Origin: Opitutaceae bacterium
Lineage (GTDB): Bacteria > Verrucomicrobiota > Verrucomicrobiia > Opitutales > Opitutaceae
Reading direction: 5' to 3'
NCBI GenBank assembly: GCA_030648295.1
Contig: JAUSID010000093.1
Span: 1 to 60,507, forward strand
Length of the DNA stretch: 60,507 nucleotides
The position numbers and the translations under genes were made by a program. A model generated the notes under the pieces. It ran no database searches and was not told the DNA's origin. It saw only the letters and a list, made by a program, of their open reading frames with translations. Each line of letters begins with the position of its first letter. The stretch's first letter is position 1. Below, one piece after another: positions 50,527-60,507 of this stretch.

Positions 50527-53500
50527 ATGAATCGTTCTCCTCTTGGACATGCTCCGCGTCATCATCGCTGGCCGCGCCTGGCGCGACAGCTCGTTTCGCT
50601 CGTTGCCGCCAGCGCTGCCCTGACGACCGCGTGGGCGCAGAAAGCGGTCAGCACCATGGCCGGCACTGCCGGGTTGGCTGGGTACGTCAATGACACCGGC
50701 CCCGCGGCACGCTTCCGGTTCACGACGCCATCGGCTGCGGTCGTCGACAGCAGCGGGAATGTCTTCGTCGCCGATTCGATCAACCACACCATCCGGAAGA
50801 TTACGAGCGCCGGCGTCGTGACGACGTTCGCGGGCTCGACGCTCGGGCTCCCGGGCAGTGCGGATGGATTTGGCACCACCGCGTCCTTCAACAGCCCGCA
50901 AGGCCTGGCCATCGACTCGCTCAACAACCTCTACGTGGCGGACACGGGCAACCATGCCATCCGCATGATCTCAGCCGGCGGATCGGTCTCGACGCTGGCC
51001 GGCACCGCCGGCGGGGTGTCGGTAACCAGCGGCTATACCAATGGCGTCGGCACCGCCGCCCTGTTCCGGTTCCCGTCTGCCATTGCGGCGGATCGCGCGG
51101 GCGCGGGCGGGGGGGCCGCCAGTGTCTACGTCGCCGACACCCAGAACAACGCCATTCGCCGCGTGGTCGTGGCGACGCGAAACGTCACCACGCACGCCGG
51201 TTCCCTCGCGGGAATACCAGGCAACGCCGATGGGATCGACACGGGTGTGGACAACGTTTCGCGGTTCAACGCGCCCGCCGGGATTGCGTCCGACGCGAGT
51301 GGATTCGCGATCTACGTCGCCGACACCGGTAATCACATCATCCGCCGAATCACCTTTGACGGCACCAATGCCACGGTCTCGCGGCTCGCCGGCTCCGCCA
51401 TCCCAACCTATGTCGACGGCACCGGCACCACCGCGTCATTCAACGGCCCAACGGCACTGGCCCTCGACGCGATCGGAAATGTGGTGGTCGCCGACACGAT
51501 GAACCAGGTAATCCGCACGGTGAACTTTGGCGGCACGACCACACTGTTTGCCGGCTCGCCGACCATCGCGGGATCCAGCGACGGCCTTGCCACCAGTGGC
51601 GCGCTCTTCAACCGGCCGACCGGCATTGCGGTCGATGTTTTCAGCAATGTTTATGTGGTGGATACGCTCAACAGCACCGTCCGGCGGATCGCCAATGCCG
51701 CCGCGCCCATCATCACCCTTCAGCCGGTAACGCAGAATTCGGCGCTGGGCGGCACGGCGGTCTTCACCGCGGCCGCGACCGGCACACCGACTCCGACTTT
51801 ACAATGGCAGCGGTTCCGCGTCGGCGATTCGAGTTTCACGTTCCTGCCTGAAGGCGGCGGCTATACCGGGACGACGACCGGAACGCTCACGATCTCGCCG
51901 GTCACGGTGTCGATGTCCGGCGATCTCTACCAGCTCGTCGCCTCCAATGGCGCCGCGAGCGTGACGACCGTTGCCGCCCAGCTCGTGGTCGCGCTTGGCC
52001 CGATTTACACCACCTGGGTCGGCCTGCCACTGACCCCAGGCGCCGTGGACGGCATCGGCAGCGGGGCCCGGTTCCGCGCGCCGACGAATGTTGCGGTCGA
52101 CACCGCCGGCAATGTCTACGTCGCCGACTCCGGCAATCATGTGATTCGCAAGGTCACCGCTTCCGGTGTGGTCACCACCCACGCTGGGGCGCTCGCTCTC
52201 TCGGGCGCGATCGACGGCTTTCTGACCACCGCACGGTTCAACTCGCCTTCCGGCGTCGCCGTCGACTCGTCGAACAACGTCTACGTCGCCGACACCGGCA
52301 ATCACGTCATTCGGATGATCAGTTCATCCGGAAACGTGACCACGTTCGCGGGCACCTTGGGCGCACTCGGCAGCACGGACGGCTCCGGCGCCACCGCGCG
52401 GTTCTCCTTCCCCAGCGCCATCGCCGTGGATGCGGCGGGTTCCCTCTACGTGGCCGACACGCTCAACCATACCATCCGCAAAATCACGAGTGGCGTCGTC
52501 AGCACGCTCGCGGGCACAGCCGGTTTGCAGGGTTCGGCGGACGGAGTCACCAGTACCGCACGGTTCTCATTCCCGTCCGGCGTCGCAGTCGACACGGCGC
52601 TCAACGTGTATGTGGCCGACACCGTCAACCATCTGATCCGCAAAATCACCTCGACCGGCAGCGTGTCCACCATGGCCGGTCTGGCCGGTTCAGCCGGCAG
52701 CGTCGATGGCAACGGCAACATCGCCCGATTCAACCAGCCGAAGGGCGTCGCGGTTGAGGGCACCACGGTCTACGTCGCGGATAGTGGAAATCATATCATC
52801 CGCACGGTATCCGCCACGAACGACGTGGTAACGGTTGCCGGTTCGGCCGGCCTCAGCGGGAGCGTCGACGGGCCCTTGAATCTGGCCCGCTTCAATTCGC
52901 CCACCGGAATCGCGGTGGCGGCAACCGTGGTCTATGTGGCCGACACCCAGAATCACACCATCCGCCGGACGGGCTCGGGCGTGCCGCCGGAAATCACCGT
53001 TGCGCCGCAAAACCAAAACGTGGCGGCGGGCGGCACGGTCAGCTTCACCGTCTCGGCTGCAGGCGCGCCAACGCCGAGTTTGCAGTGGCAGCGTCGCGCC
53101 GCCGATTCGTCGACGTTCGTGAACCTGGCCAACGACGGCACGTTCAGCGGCGTAACCACCTCGACGCTGATGATTTTCGGCGTAACGAGCGCTCTGTCGG
53201 GCAGTGAATTCCGCGTGGTCGCGACAAATCTGGTGGGCTCGCCCGCCGTCAGCGCGGGCGCGACCCTGACGATTGTGACCGTACCGGTGTTCACCAGCGC
53301 GACCAGCACCACGTTCCGCGTCGGTCAGAACAACACCTTCACGTTCACCGCCACCGCGAGCCCCGCGGCGAGCTTCACCGCCAGCGGCCTGCCGTCGTGG
53401 GCTACGCTCGATTCGACCTCGGGCGTACTGAGTGGCAATCCGCCGAACACCTCGGGTTCGCCGTTCAACCTCGTGGTCACCGCCAACAACGGCACGGGCT

Positions 53501-55758
53501 CCAGCACCGCCGTGACGCAGAACTTCCGGCTCACCGTCGAGGCCGCCGAAGCGCCGCCGACGATTGCCTCCCAGCCCTCGGGCACGACGGTGAACCGGGG
53601 CGAGAATGCCACCTTCAGCGTGTCCGCGGGCGGCTCGAGCCCGCTTTCGTATCAGTGGCGCCGTGACGGCGCGGCAATCAGCGGCGCGACCTCATCGACG
53701 TTCGTGCTGCCGAACGCGCAGGCTTCGTCGGCCGGCACCTATTCGGTCACGGTCAGCAATGCCTTCGGCAGCGTGACCTCGAACGGAGCGACCCTCGCGG
53801 TGAACTCCGCGCCGAACATCGTGTCGCAGCCGCGCAGCCTCACGGTCCAGGCCGGCGGTTCGGCGACGTTTGTCGCCGATGTCACCGGCGGGTCCGGGCT
53901 CAGCTACCAGTGGCGCCGCAACGGGGTCGCGCTCGCGAATGCCAACAGCGCGACGCTGACGCTGAGCAATGTGTCCGCGGCCGACGCGGGCAACTACGAC
54001 GTCATCATCACCAACTCGCTCGGCACGACTTCGAGCTCGGTCGCCCAGTTGAACGTGGTGACGGGCCCGACCGCCCCCGTGTTCACGTTGCAGCCGGCCA
54101 GCCGGACGACGACGCTCAGCGGCAACGTGACGCTCACGGCCGCGGCCACGGGAGTGCCGGCGCCGACTTATCAGTGGCGGCACAACGGCGCGGCGATCGG
54201 TGGCGCCACCAACCCCTCGTTCACGATCACCAACGCCCAGGCCGGTAACGCGGGCAATTACGATGTCGTCGCCGCCAGTTCGGCCGGCACCATCACGTCC
54301 GGCGTGGCCGGAGTGCGGGTAATCGCGCGCAGTTATGCGGGCGTGTACTTCGGCTCGTTCAGCGGGTCCTTCGGGCCGTTCGCCATGTACGTGCGCGATG
54401 ACAACACCGGCGTGTTCCTCGGCTATCTGCTCGGCTCGAGTGCACCGGTGATGAACCTCGCGCTGCTGGTCAATGACGCCGGCCAGTTCTCGTTCAGCCA
54501 GGGTGCGATTGCCACCGCTGCAGCCGTCAGTTCCGACGAACCCGCACGCGCGGCTGCCCTGGCGCCTGTGACCATCAACGGCACGTTGGGCGCCGATGGT
54601 TCCGTCAACGGATCGATCAGCGGCGGAGTATCCACATCGTTCGCGGGGTCGCGCGTCGCTGACGCCGGTCCGACGCAAGGTGTCGCCGGCTACTATCAGG
54701 CCGGAGCCACCAACAGCGGCGGTGTTGCCTACGTCATCACGAGTTCGAACAGCCAGGCGTTTGTCGTTACGCAGGTCGGCACCGTAACGGACGGCGGCGT
54801 CGGCACGGTGAGCGCGGGCGGCCAGGTCTCCATCTCCACGGCGCGTGGCAGCGTGGCCGGCTCGATCGTTCCGAGCAACGGCACGCTGTCGCTGATTTCG
54901 AGCGGAGCGGTGACGGGCTCGTTCAACGGTGCGAGCGAATCGGTGCTCGCGGTCCAGCGCCTCGCCAACATCTCGTCGCGTGCCCGCGTCGGCACTGGTG
55001 AGGCGGTCGCGATTGCGGGCTTCGTCATCTCGGGCGAACAGTCGAAGCCGGTGTTGATTCGCGCCGTCGGCCCGACCCTCGGCCAGGCACCGTTCAATGT
55101 TCCAGGTGTGCTCACCACGCCGCGGCTCGAGCTGTTCCGCGGGTCCGCGTCCATTGCCACGAATGCCGGCATCGGGACGAACCGCGCGGCAATCGACGCC
55201 GCCGGAGTCCAGGCCGGCGCGTTTGCGCTCGGCAGCGCGGGCACCGATGCGGCGATCTTCACGACGCTGGCCCCGGGCAACTACACCGCCATCGTCAGCA
55301 GCAGCGGAACGGCGTCCGGCGTGGTTCTGGTCGAAGTGTACGATCTCTCCGCGGCGGTCGCCGGCCAGAAACTGCTCAACATCTCGACGCGCGCCACCGC
55401 GGGCAGCGCCGAAAACACGCTGATTGCCGGCGTGGTGGTGACGGGTTCAGCGCCGAAGCGCGTGCTGATTCGCGCCGTCGGTCCCGGCCTGACGCCGTTC
55501 GGCGTCACTGGCGTCCTCGCGCAGCCGACGCTGACGCTCTACAGCGGCAGCACGGCAGTGGGAGCGAACACCGGATGGAGTACGTCGGTTGACGCCGCCG
55601 CGATCACGGCCGCATCCGCGCAAGTGGGCGGCTTCGGCATGGCCGCCGCTGACTCGGCGATGATCGTGACGCTCGCCCCCGGCAACTACACCGCGCAGGT
55701 CACCGGACCCGGCGCGGCGACCGGCGTGGCGCTGATCGAGCTCTACGAATTGCCGTAA
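50527..55758 (+). CDS. Giant secreted NHL-repeat / Ig-like protein (paralogue 2)
   Basis: This 1743-residue paralogue of the preceding gene has a signal peptide (RQLVSLVAASAALTTAWAQ). NHL propeller 1 (35-385) carries GLAIDSLNNLYVADTGNHAI-type units. An Ig-like unit (390-490) and NHL propeller 2 (495-810) follow, then Ig (815-920), putative-Ig with PSWATLDSTSGVLSGNPP (920-1005), three Ig-like units to 1265, and the shared C-terminal module (1268-1743) ending GVALIELYELP. It lacks about 350 residues present in the first paralogue, around the first Ig/putative-Ig series. Codons differ largely at third positions in the shared module while protein sequence is kept, so the pair is an old duplicate under selection. 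Confidence 0.88.
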   Translation: MNRSPLGHAPRHHRWPRLARQLVSLVAASAALTTAWAQKAVSTMAGTAGLAGYVNDTGPAARFRFTTPSAAVVDSSGNVFVADSINHTIRKITSAGVVTTFAGSTLGLPGSADGFGTTASFNSPQGLAIDSLNNLYVADTGNHAIRMISAGGSVSTLAGTAGGVSVTSGYTNGVGTAALFRFPSAIAADRAGAGGGAASVYVADTQNNAIRRVVVATRNVTTHAGSLAGIPGNADGIDTGVDNVSRFNAPAGIASDASGFAIYVADTGNHIIRRITFDGTNATVSRLAGSAIPTYVDGTGTTASFNGPTALALDAIGNVVVADTMNQVIRTVNFGGTTTLFAGSPTIAGSSDGLATSGALFNRPTGIAVDVFSNVYVVDTLNSTVRRIANAAAPIITLQPVTQNSALGGTAVFTAAATGTPTPTLQWQRFRVGDSSFTFLPEGGGYTGTTTGTLTISPVTVSMSGDLYQLVASNGAASVTTVAAQLVVALGPIYTTWVGLPLTPGAVDGIGSGARFRAPTNVAVDTAGNVYVADSGNHVIRKVTASGVVTTHAGALALSGAIDGFLTTARFNSPSGVAVDSSNNVYVADTGNHVIRMISSSGNVTTFAGTLGALGSTDGSGATARFSFPSAIAVDAAGSLYVADTLNHTIRKITSGVVSTLAGTAGLQGSADGVTSTARFSFPSGVAVDTALNVYVADTVNHLIRKITSTGSVSTMAGLAGSAGSVDGNGNIARFNQPKGVAVEGTTVYVADSGNHIIRTVSATNDVVTVAGSAGLSGSVDGPLNLARFNSPTGIAVAATVVYVADTQNHTIRRTGSGVPPEITVAPQNQNVAAGGTVSFTVSAAGAPTPSLQWQRRAADSSTFVNLANDGTFSGVTTSTLMIFGVTSALSGSEFRVVATNLVGSPAVSAGATLTIVTVPVFTSATSTTFRVGQNNTFTFTATASPAASFTASGLPSWATLDSTSGVLSGNPPNTSGSPFNLVVTANNGTGSSTAVTQNFRLTVEAAEAPPTIASQPSGTTVNRGENATFSVSAGGSSPLSYQWRRDGAAISGATSSTFVLPNAQASSAGTYSVTVSNAFGSVTSNGATLAVNSAPNIVSQPRSLTVQAGGSATFVADVTGGSGLSYQWRRNGVALANANSATLTLSNVSAADAGNYDVIITNSLGTTSSSVAQLNVVTGPTAPVFTLQPASRTTTLSGNVTLTAAATGVPAPTYQWRHNGAAIGGATNPSFTITNAQAGNAGNYDVVAASSAGTITSGVAGVRVIARSYAGVYFGSFSGSFGPFAMYVRDDNTGVFLGYLLGSSAPVMNLALLVNDAGQFSFSQGAIATAAAVSSDEPARAAALAPVTINGTLGADGSVNGSISGGVSTSFAGSRVADAGPTQGVAGYYQAGATNSGGVAYVITSSNSQAFVVTQVGTVTDGGVGTVSAGGQVSISTARGSVAGSIVPSNGTLSLISSGAVTGSFNGASESVLAVQRLANISSRARVGTGEAVAIAGFVISGEQSKPVLIRAVGPTLGQAPFNVPGVLTTPRLELFRGSASIATNAGIGTNRAAIDAAGVQAGAFALGSAGTDAAIFTTLAPGNYTAIVSSSGTASGVVLVEVYDLSAAVAGQKLLNISTRATAGSAENTLIAGVVVTGSAPKRVLIRAVGPGLTPFGVTGVLAQPTLTLYSGSTAVGANTGWSTSVDAAAITAASAQVGGFGMAAADSAMIVTLAPGNYTAQVTGPGAATGVALIELYELP

Positions 55759-55819
55759 GGTTTTTGCTGCTGCAAAAACCTAGGATCAAAACCCGGGCCA
55801 ACAGGCCCGGGTTTTTTGT
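55758..55819 (+). terminator. Tandem hairpin and intrinsic terminator
   Basis: First AGGTTTTTGC-TGCT-GCAAAAACCT (55758-55781), then AAAACCCGGGCC-AACA-GGCCCGGGTTTT followed by TT (55788-55817). The second is a textbook intrinsic terminator with a 12-bp stem and T-run, ending the second giant gene. Confidence 0.9.
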
Positions 55820-55882
55820 TTTCAGAGCAATTGGCCAACGCCCGACATCGGGTGCCGCTGCCGTCCCCGAATGTGCCGAAAC

Positions 55883-56890
55883 TCACCCCGCCGAAGACCC
55901 CAGGTTTTCGCAGCAGCGAAAACCTACGCAGCGAAAACCGGTGTTTGACGTCGCGCTGTCGGGCGTGTTGCTGCTGCGCGCGTCAGTTCGATACCGGTTG
56001 CAGTAGCTGGCGTGACAAAGGTACGAGCCACCGCGCATCACGCGGCGATCACCCGTCTCCGGACCCGTGGGATTGTCGCGTGGGCTTCGCCGGTAAAAGG
56101 TCGGATCGAACCAGTCCGCACACCATTCCCACACGTTGCCGGTGACCTGATACAGGCCGTAGCCATTTGGCTTATACGCGCGTACCGGGGCGGTGCCTTG
56201 GTGACCGTCAGCCGCGGTGTTCCGGGTCGGGAATGTCCCCTGCCAGACGTTCATCAGGTGCCGGCCACCCGGCTCGAGTTCATCGCCCCATGGGAATCGT
56301 TTCAGGACCAGCCCTCCCCGCGCCGCCATTTCCCACTCGGCCTCGGTCGGCAACCGCTTGCCTGCCCAGCCGGCATACGCGACGGCATCATTCCACGACA
56401 CGTGGACCACGGGATGATCCCACCGCTGCTTGATGTTCGAACCCGGGCCTTCGGGGTGCCGCCACGTCGCGCCTTCGACGCGGCACCACCATGCGCTGCC
56501 GAGCACCGTGGCCCGGGCGTATTTCTTCCGCTGCGCCGCGCTCAGCTGGCCATGGAAAACGAAGCTCCAGCCGAAGCGTTCCGAATCGGTCTTGTAACCG
56601 GTCGCGTTCGCGAACGCGTTGAACTGCTCGTTCGTCACGCAAGTCGCATCGATATGGAACGGTGCAAGCACGACCGCGTGCGCCGGCCCCTCCCCATCCG
56701 CCGGGAAGCCATAGTCGCCATCCGTTCCCATCAGGAATTCGCCCCCCGGAATCAGCCGCATGCCCTCGGTCGAGGCCGGCTGGGCGCGCCCCGGCACCTT
56801 CGCGGCCGGTGCCGCCGGCATGTCGTGATTTCCCCGCGGCGGCGCACAACAGGAGCGGGTCGCGGGCGCGTGGGTGGGTTCCATGGCCAT
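55883..56890 (-). CDS. Formylglycine-generating enzyme (sulfatase-modifying factor)
   Basis: This 335-residue enzyme oxidises the active-site Cys of sulfatases to formylglycine. FGE motifs are MRLIPGGEFLMGTDG, CVTNEQFNAFANATGYKTDS, HPVVHVSWNDAVAYAGWAGK, RLPTEAEWEMAARGG, GNVWEWCADWF and RVMRGGSYLCHASYCNRYR, with Cys292 and Cys297 as the copper-binding pair, then ARSSNTPDSATSNTGFRC. Both catalytic cysteines are present, unlike in the SUMF1 fusion at 25789. There is no clear signal peptide: the N-terminal 45 residues are Ala/Pro-rich with a Cys-Cys. The C-terminus past GFRC is encoded by a hairpin (55902-55925). It is divergent from cstA. It should activate all five Cys-type sulfatases. Confidence 0.9.
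   Translation of the reverse strand: MAMEPTHAPATRSCCAPPRGNHDMPAAPAAKVPGRAQPASTEGMRLIPGGEFLMGTDGDYGFPADGEGPAHAVVLAPFHIDATCVTNEQFNAFANATGYKTDSERFGWSFVFHGQLSAAQRKKYARATVLGSAWWCRVEGATWRHPEGPGSNIKQRWDHPVVHVSWNDAVAYAGWAGKRLPTEAEWEMAARGGLVLKRFPWGDELEPGGRHLMNVWQGTFPTRNTAADGHQGTAPVRAYKPNGYGLYQVTGNVWEWCADWFDPTFYRRSPRDNPTGPETGDRRVMRGGSYLCHASYCNRYRTDARSSNTPDSATSNTGFRCVGFRCCENLGSSAG
55902..55925. repeat. Hairpin overlapping the FGE C-terminus
   Basis: AGGTTTTCGC-AGCA-GCGAAAACCT is a perfect 10-bp stem and close in sequence to the hairpin at 55758-55781. It lies within the last codons of the FGE gene, where GGTTTTCGCTGC is directly repeated. Confidence 0.75.
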
Positions 56891-56956
56891 TTCCGCTCCG
56901 GACGATGCAAAACCGGCCGCCGGCGTAAAGGCCCGCGCAAGCCATCGAAGTCTTTA

Positions 56957-57035
56957 TCTTTCTCTTCCTCTTTATCGTTCTCTCCTCCGTCCGCACAACG
57001 GCGAGAACGTGAACGATTAAGAGAACGAGGAAAGA
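56957..57035. repeat. Imperfect inverted repeat (family D) between divergent genes
   Basis: A pyrimidine-rich arm (TCTTTCTCTTCCTCTTTATC from about 56962) faces a purine-rich arm ending AAGAGAACGAGGAAAGA (57019-57035), giving an imperfect long stem. The last 17 nt recur exactly, inverted, at 11091-11107. The gap separates the FGE start (56890) from cstA (57145), so it may also hold their promoters. Confidence 0.6.
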
Positions 57036-57144
57036 TGCCGCGGGCGCAGTTCATTGCAGATGAAAATGCCCTCCACCCCTGCCGCGCCACGCTTGCACGT
57101 GAATGACCAGCGGCACAATTTGTCCGGCGACTCTTCCACCCCTG

Positions 57145-59217
<2,073 letters not shown>

Positions 59218-59234
59218 GGTCCGCGATCGGACGC

Positions 59235-59804
59235 TCACGCTTTCACATTAGCCGGGCGGCCGGGGCCTCGCTTCACGAGCACTCGAACGCCGTCCGCCAG
59301 CGCGCGCCGGTGATGTTGGAGATAATACGTCAGCCAGAACGAATACCCGGCCGGCTGGCGCCTCACATCCTGCTCCAGTTGCGCCAGACTGCACCGGACA
59401 ACGGACGCGACCTCGTCCGGATTCGGCATGATCCCTTCCGGCACGGCGCCGAAGTAAACGGACACGATTTCGTTTTCCTTCAGGCCGTTCGGAAATGTCG
59501 CGCGATATCTGGCCTGAAAGCCGTACCTCAGCTTCGTGGTCGCGCCCAGTTCCTCCGCCAGCCGTCGTCTTGCCGCGTCGATGGTGCGCTCGCCGGAGCG
59601 CGGGTGGCCGCAGCACGAGTTCGACCACAGCCCCCCGGAGTGATATTTGGACACCTGCCGGCGCTGGAGCAGCAGCCGCCCGCCGTCGTCCACGAGAAAG
59701 ATCGAAAATGCCCGGTGCCGCAGCCCGGCCCGGTGCACCTCGCGCTTGTCCGCCGTCCCAATCGGGCGGTTGCGGGCATCAACGAGGATGAGCTGTTCGG
59801 TCAT
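59235..59804 (-). CDS. idi: Isopentenyl-diphosphate delta-isomerase, type 1
   Basis: This 189-residue cytoplasmic enzyme interconverts isopentenyl and dimethylallyl diphosphate for isoprenoid synthesis. Type 1 features are LQRRQVSKYHSGGLWSNSCC followed by GHPRSGE with the active-site Cys64/Cys65 region and His67, the Nudix-like ARRRLAEELG, and KENEIVSVYFG with the catalytic Glu. The length matches bacterial IDI. The ATG at 59804 (MTEQLILVDARNRPIGTADK) is standard; a frame continuing to 59948 is not family-like. It converges with cstA (17 nt between stops), so the two genes probably share a terminator region. Single-gene unit. Confidence 0.94.
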   Translation of the reverse strand: MTEQLILVDARNRPIGTADKREVHRAGLRHRAFSIFLVDDGGRLLLQRRQVSKYHSGGLWSNSCCGHPRSGERTIDAARRRLAEELGATTKLRYGFQARYRATFPNGLKENEIVSVYFGAVPEGIMPNPDEVASVVRCSLAQLEQDVRRQPAGYSFWLTYYLQHHRRALADGVRVLVKRGPGRPANVKA

Positions 59805-60035
59805 GGCGACGGACACGTGAAGGCGCGCCTGATAAGACGCACAGGCAAGCTGGATGATGCGAGCGGGCCGGATCGGGCAATGCTGAAAGATGGACGGGGA
59901 GTCCACCGCTTTGGTCACGACTTCGGCGGGCGCTGAACGAAGCGGCAAGGCCGGGCGCGCTGGTTGCCATGACCGTGATGTTTGTTTGCTTTACGCAGCG
60001 CCGGTGCCTTTCAGTTTCACCCCCCGCCCCCATCT

Positions 60036-60392
60036 ATGTCCAAGACCCGCCCCACCCGCCGTTCGGCTCGCCCGCTGGGCACCGCCTCACCCCGGGAGAT
60101 CGTGGACCTTGGATTCGTCCCAGTCCGCGCCAGGCTGATCGAAGTCGCCGCGTTTCTCGACCGGGCGGAACGCTACGCGGCGGCGGACGATTTTCGGTGC
60201 GCCGCATTGCGTGAAGCCGCGGCGCTGCTCGTCGACGGCAGACCGGAACGCGCCCGTCGCATACTCGAGAAACTCAGCGATCCGACCACGCAGCCTGAGA
60301 CCGTATCCTCCGGCAAAGCCGCCCTCGGAGCCTGGCGGCCGGCGGCTGCTGCCGCCGGCCAAGGTAAAGGGAAGGTGAGGAAGGGAAAATAA
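60036..60392 (+). CDS. Small conserved protein, planctomycete/verrucomicrobial type
   Basis: This 118-residue protein of unknown function has a basic N-terminus (SKTRPTRRSARPLG) and a helical core RLIEVAAFLDRAERYAAADD then FRCAALREAAALLVDG. The tail is Gly/Lys-rich (GQGKGKVRKGK). I recall short proteins with the LLEVAAFLDRxxR...FRxxALxxA pattern in these phyla, without known role. The chosen ATG is at 60036; a frame from 59982 is possible. There is no signal peptide. Confidence 0.55.
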   Translation: MSKTRPTRRSARPLGTASPREIVDLGFVPVRARLIEVAAFLDRAERYAAADDFRCAALREAAALLVDGRPERARRILEKLSDPTTQPETVSSGKAALGAWRPAAAAAGQGKGKVRKGK

Positions 60393-60459
60393 AATTGGAG
60401 AAGGCGCACACCTTCGCTGGCTTGGCATCGCATTAACGTTCGGCTTCGGCTACGCCCTG

Positions 60460-60507
60460 CCCCTCCGCCCCTCCGCCCCTCCGCCCCTCCGCCCCTCCGC
60501 CCCTCCG
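60460..60507. repeat. CCCCTCCG octamer tract, six exact copies to window end
   Basis: Six perfect CCCCTCCG units fill the last 48 nt and may continue. The tract at 2417-2464 has the same number of units with four of them varied by one base or less. The 67 nt before it hold nothing recognised. Confidence 0.9.

Overview
The window looks like a chromosomal segment of a high-GC verrucomicrobium, most likely Opitutaceae-like. The evidence is indirect. There are many secreted Cys-type sulfatases, Tat-exported Gfo/Idh/MocA and TIM-barrel sugar enzymes, SusD-less TonB receptors with carboxypeptidase-regulatory-like N-termini, and giant NHL/Ig proteins ending in the LNISTRA...RAVGP module. Several short dispersed intergenic repeats are also of the kind seen in such genomes. 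No rRNA, tRNA or CRISPR was seen.

Layout. 1-970 is mobile or cassette-like: a decayed REP-associated (RAYT) transposase, then a one-gene cassette whose ends look like integron attC sites. 1323-5309 holds small metabolic genes (DUF6807/PmoA-like, ppnP, YciA-type thioesterase, SnoaL-like). 5438-5990 is the 5'-truncated remnant of a LytTR response regulator. 6286-12078 carries two sulfatases followed by a Tat-exported oxidoreductase/isomerase pair. 12260-13978 is an AT-richer islet of three overlapping genes led by a TIGR04255 protein; its function is unknown and it is the best candidate for an undescribed system here. 14286-24797, all on the minus strand, is a sugar-acid-type catabolic block: TonB receptor, gamma-glutamyltransferase-like hydrolase, sulfatase, NAD epimerase, DapA-family lyase and isomerase. 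The same palindrome (GTAACC-N4-GGTTAC) lies upstream of the receptor and of the epimerase. A wrecked hexuronate-type MFS transporter sits beside the receptor.

25789-43490, all on the plus strand, is a second catabolic block: SUMF1-sialidase fusion, sulfatase, beta-helix protein, HpcH/HpaI-type aldolase, sodium:solute symporter, signal-less sulfatase, 28-residue Fe-ADH remnant, pdxA, LamG/propeller glycosidase-like protein, DUF1537 kinase and TonB receptor. Several joints overlap as ATGA. Together the genes suggest outer-membrane capture of a sulfated or acidic glycoside, desulfation, uptake, and breakdown through aldolase and kinase/PdxA2 steps. 43979-55758 encodes two paralogous giant secreted NHL/Ig proteins, closed by a strong terminator. 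55883-60392 holds a genuine formylglycine-generating enzyme with both copper cysteines, which can mature the five Cys-type sulfatases of the window, then cstA, idi and a small conserved protein. The window ends inside an octamer tract that also occurs at 2417.

Starts were chosen by signal peptides, family length and overlaps. Function calls rest on recognised motifs and remembered family features; no database search was run.
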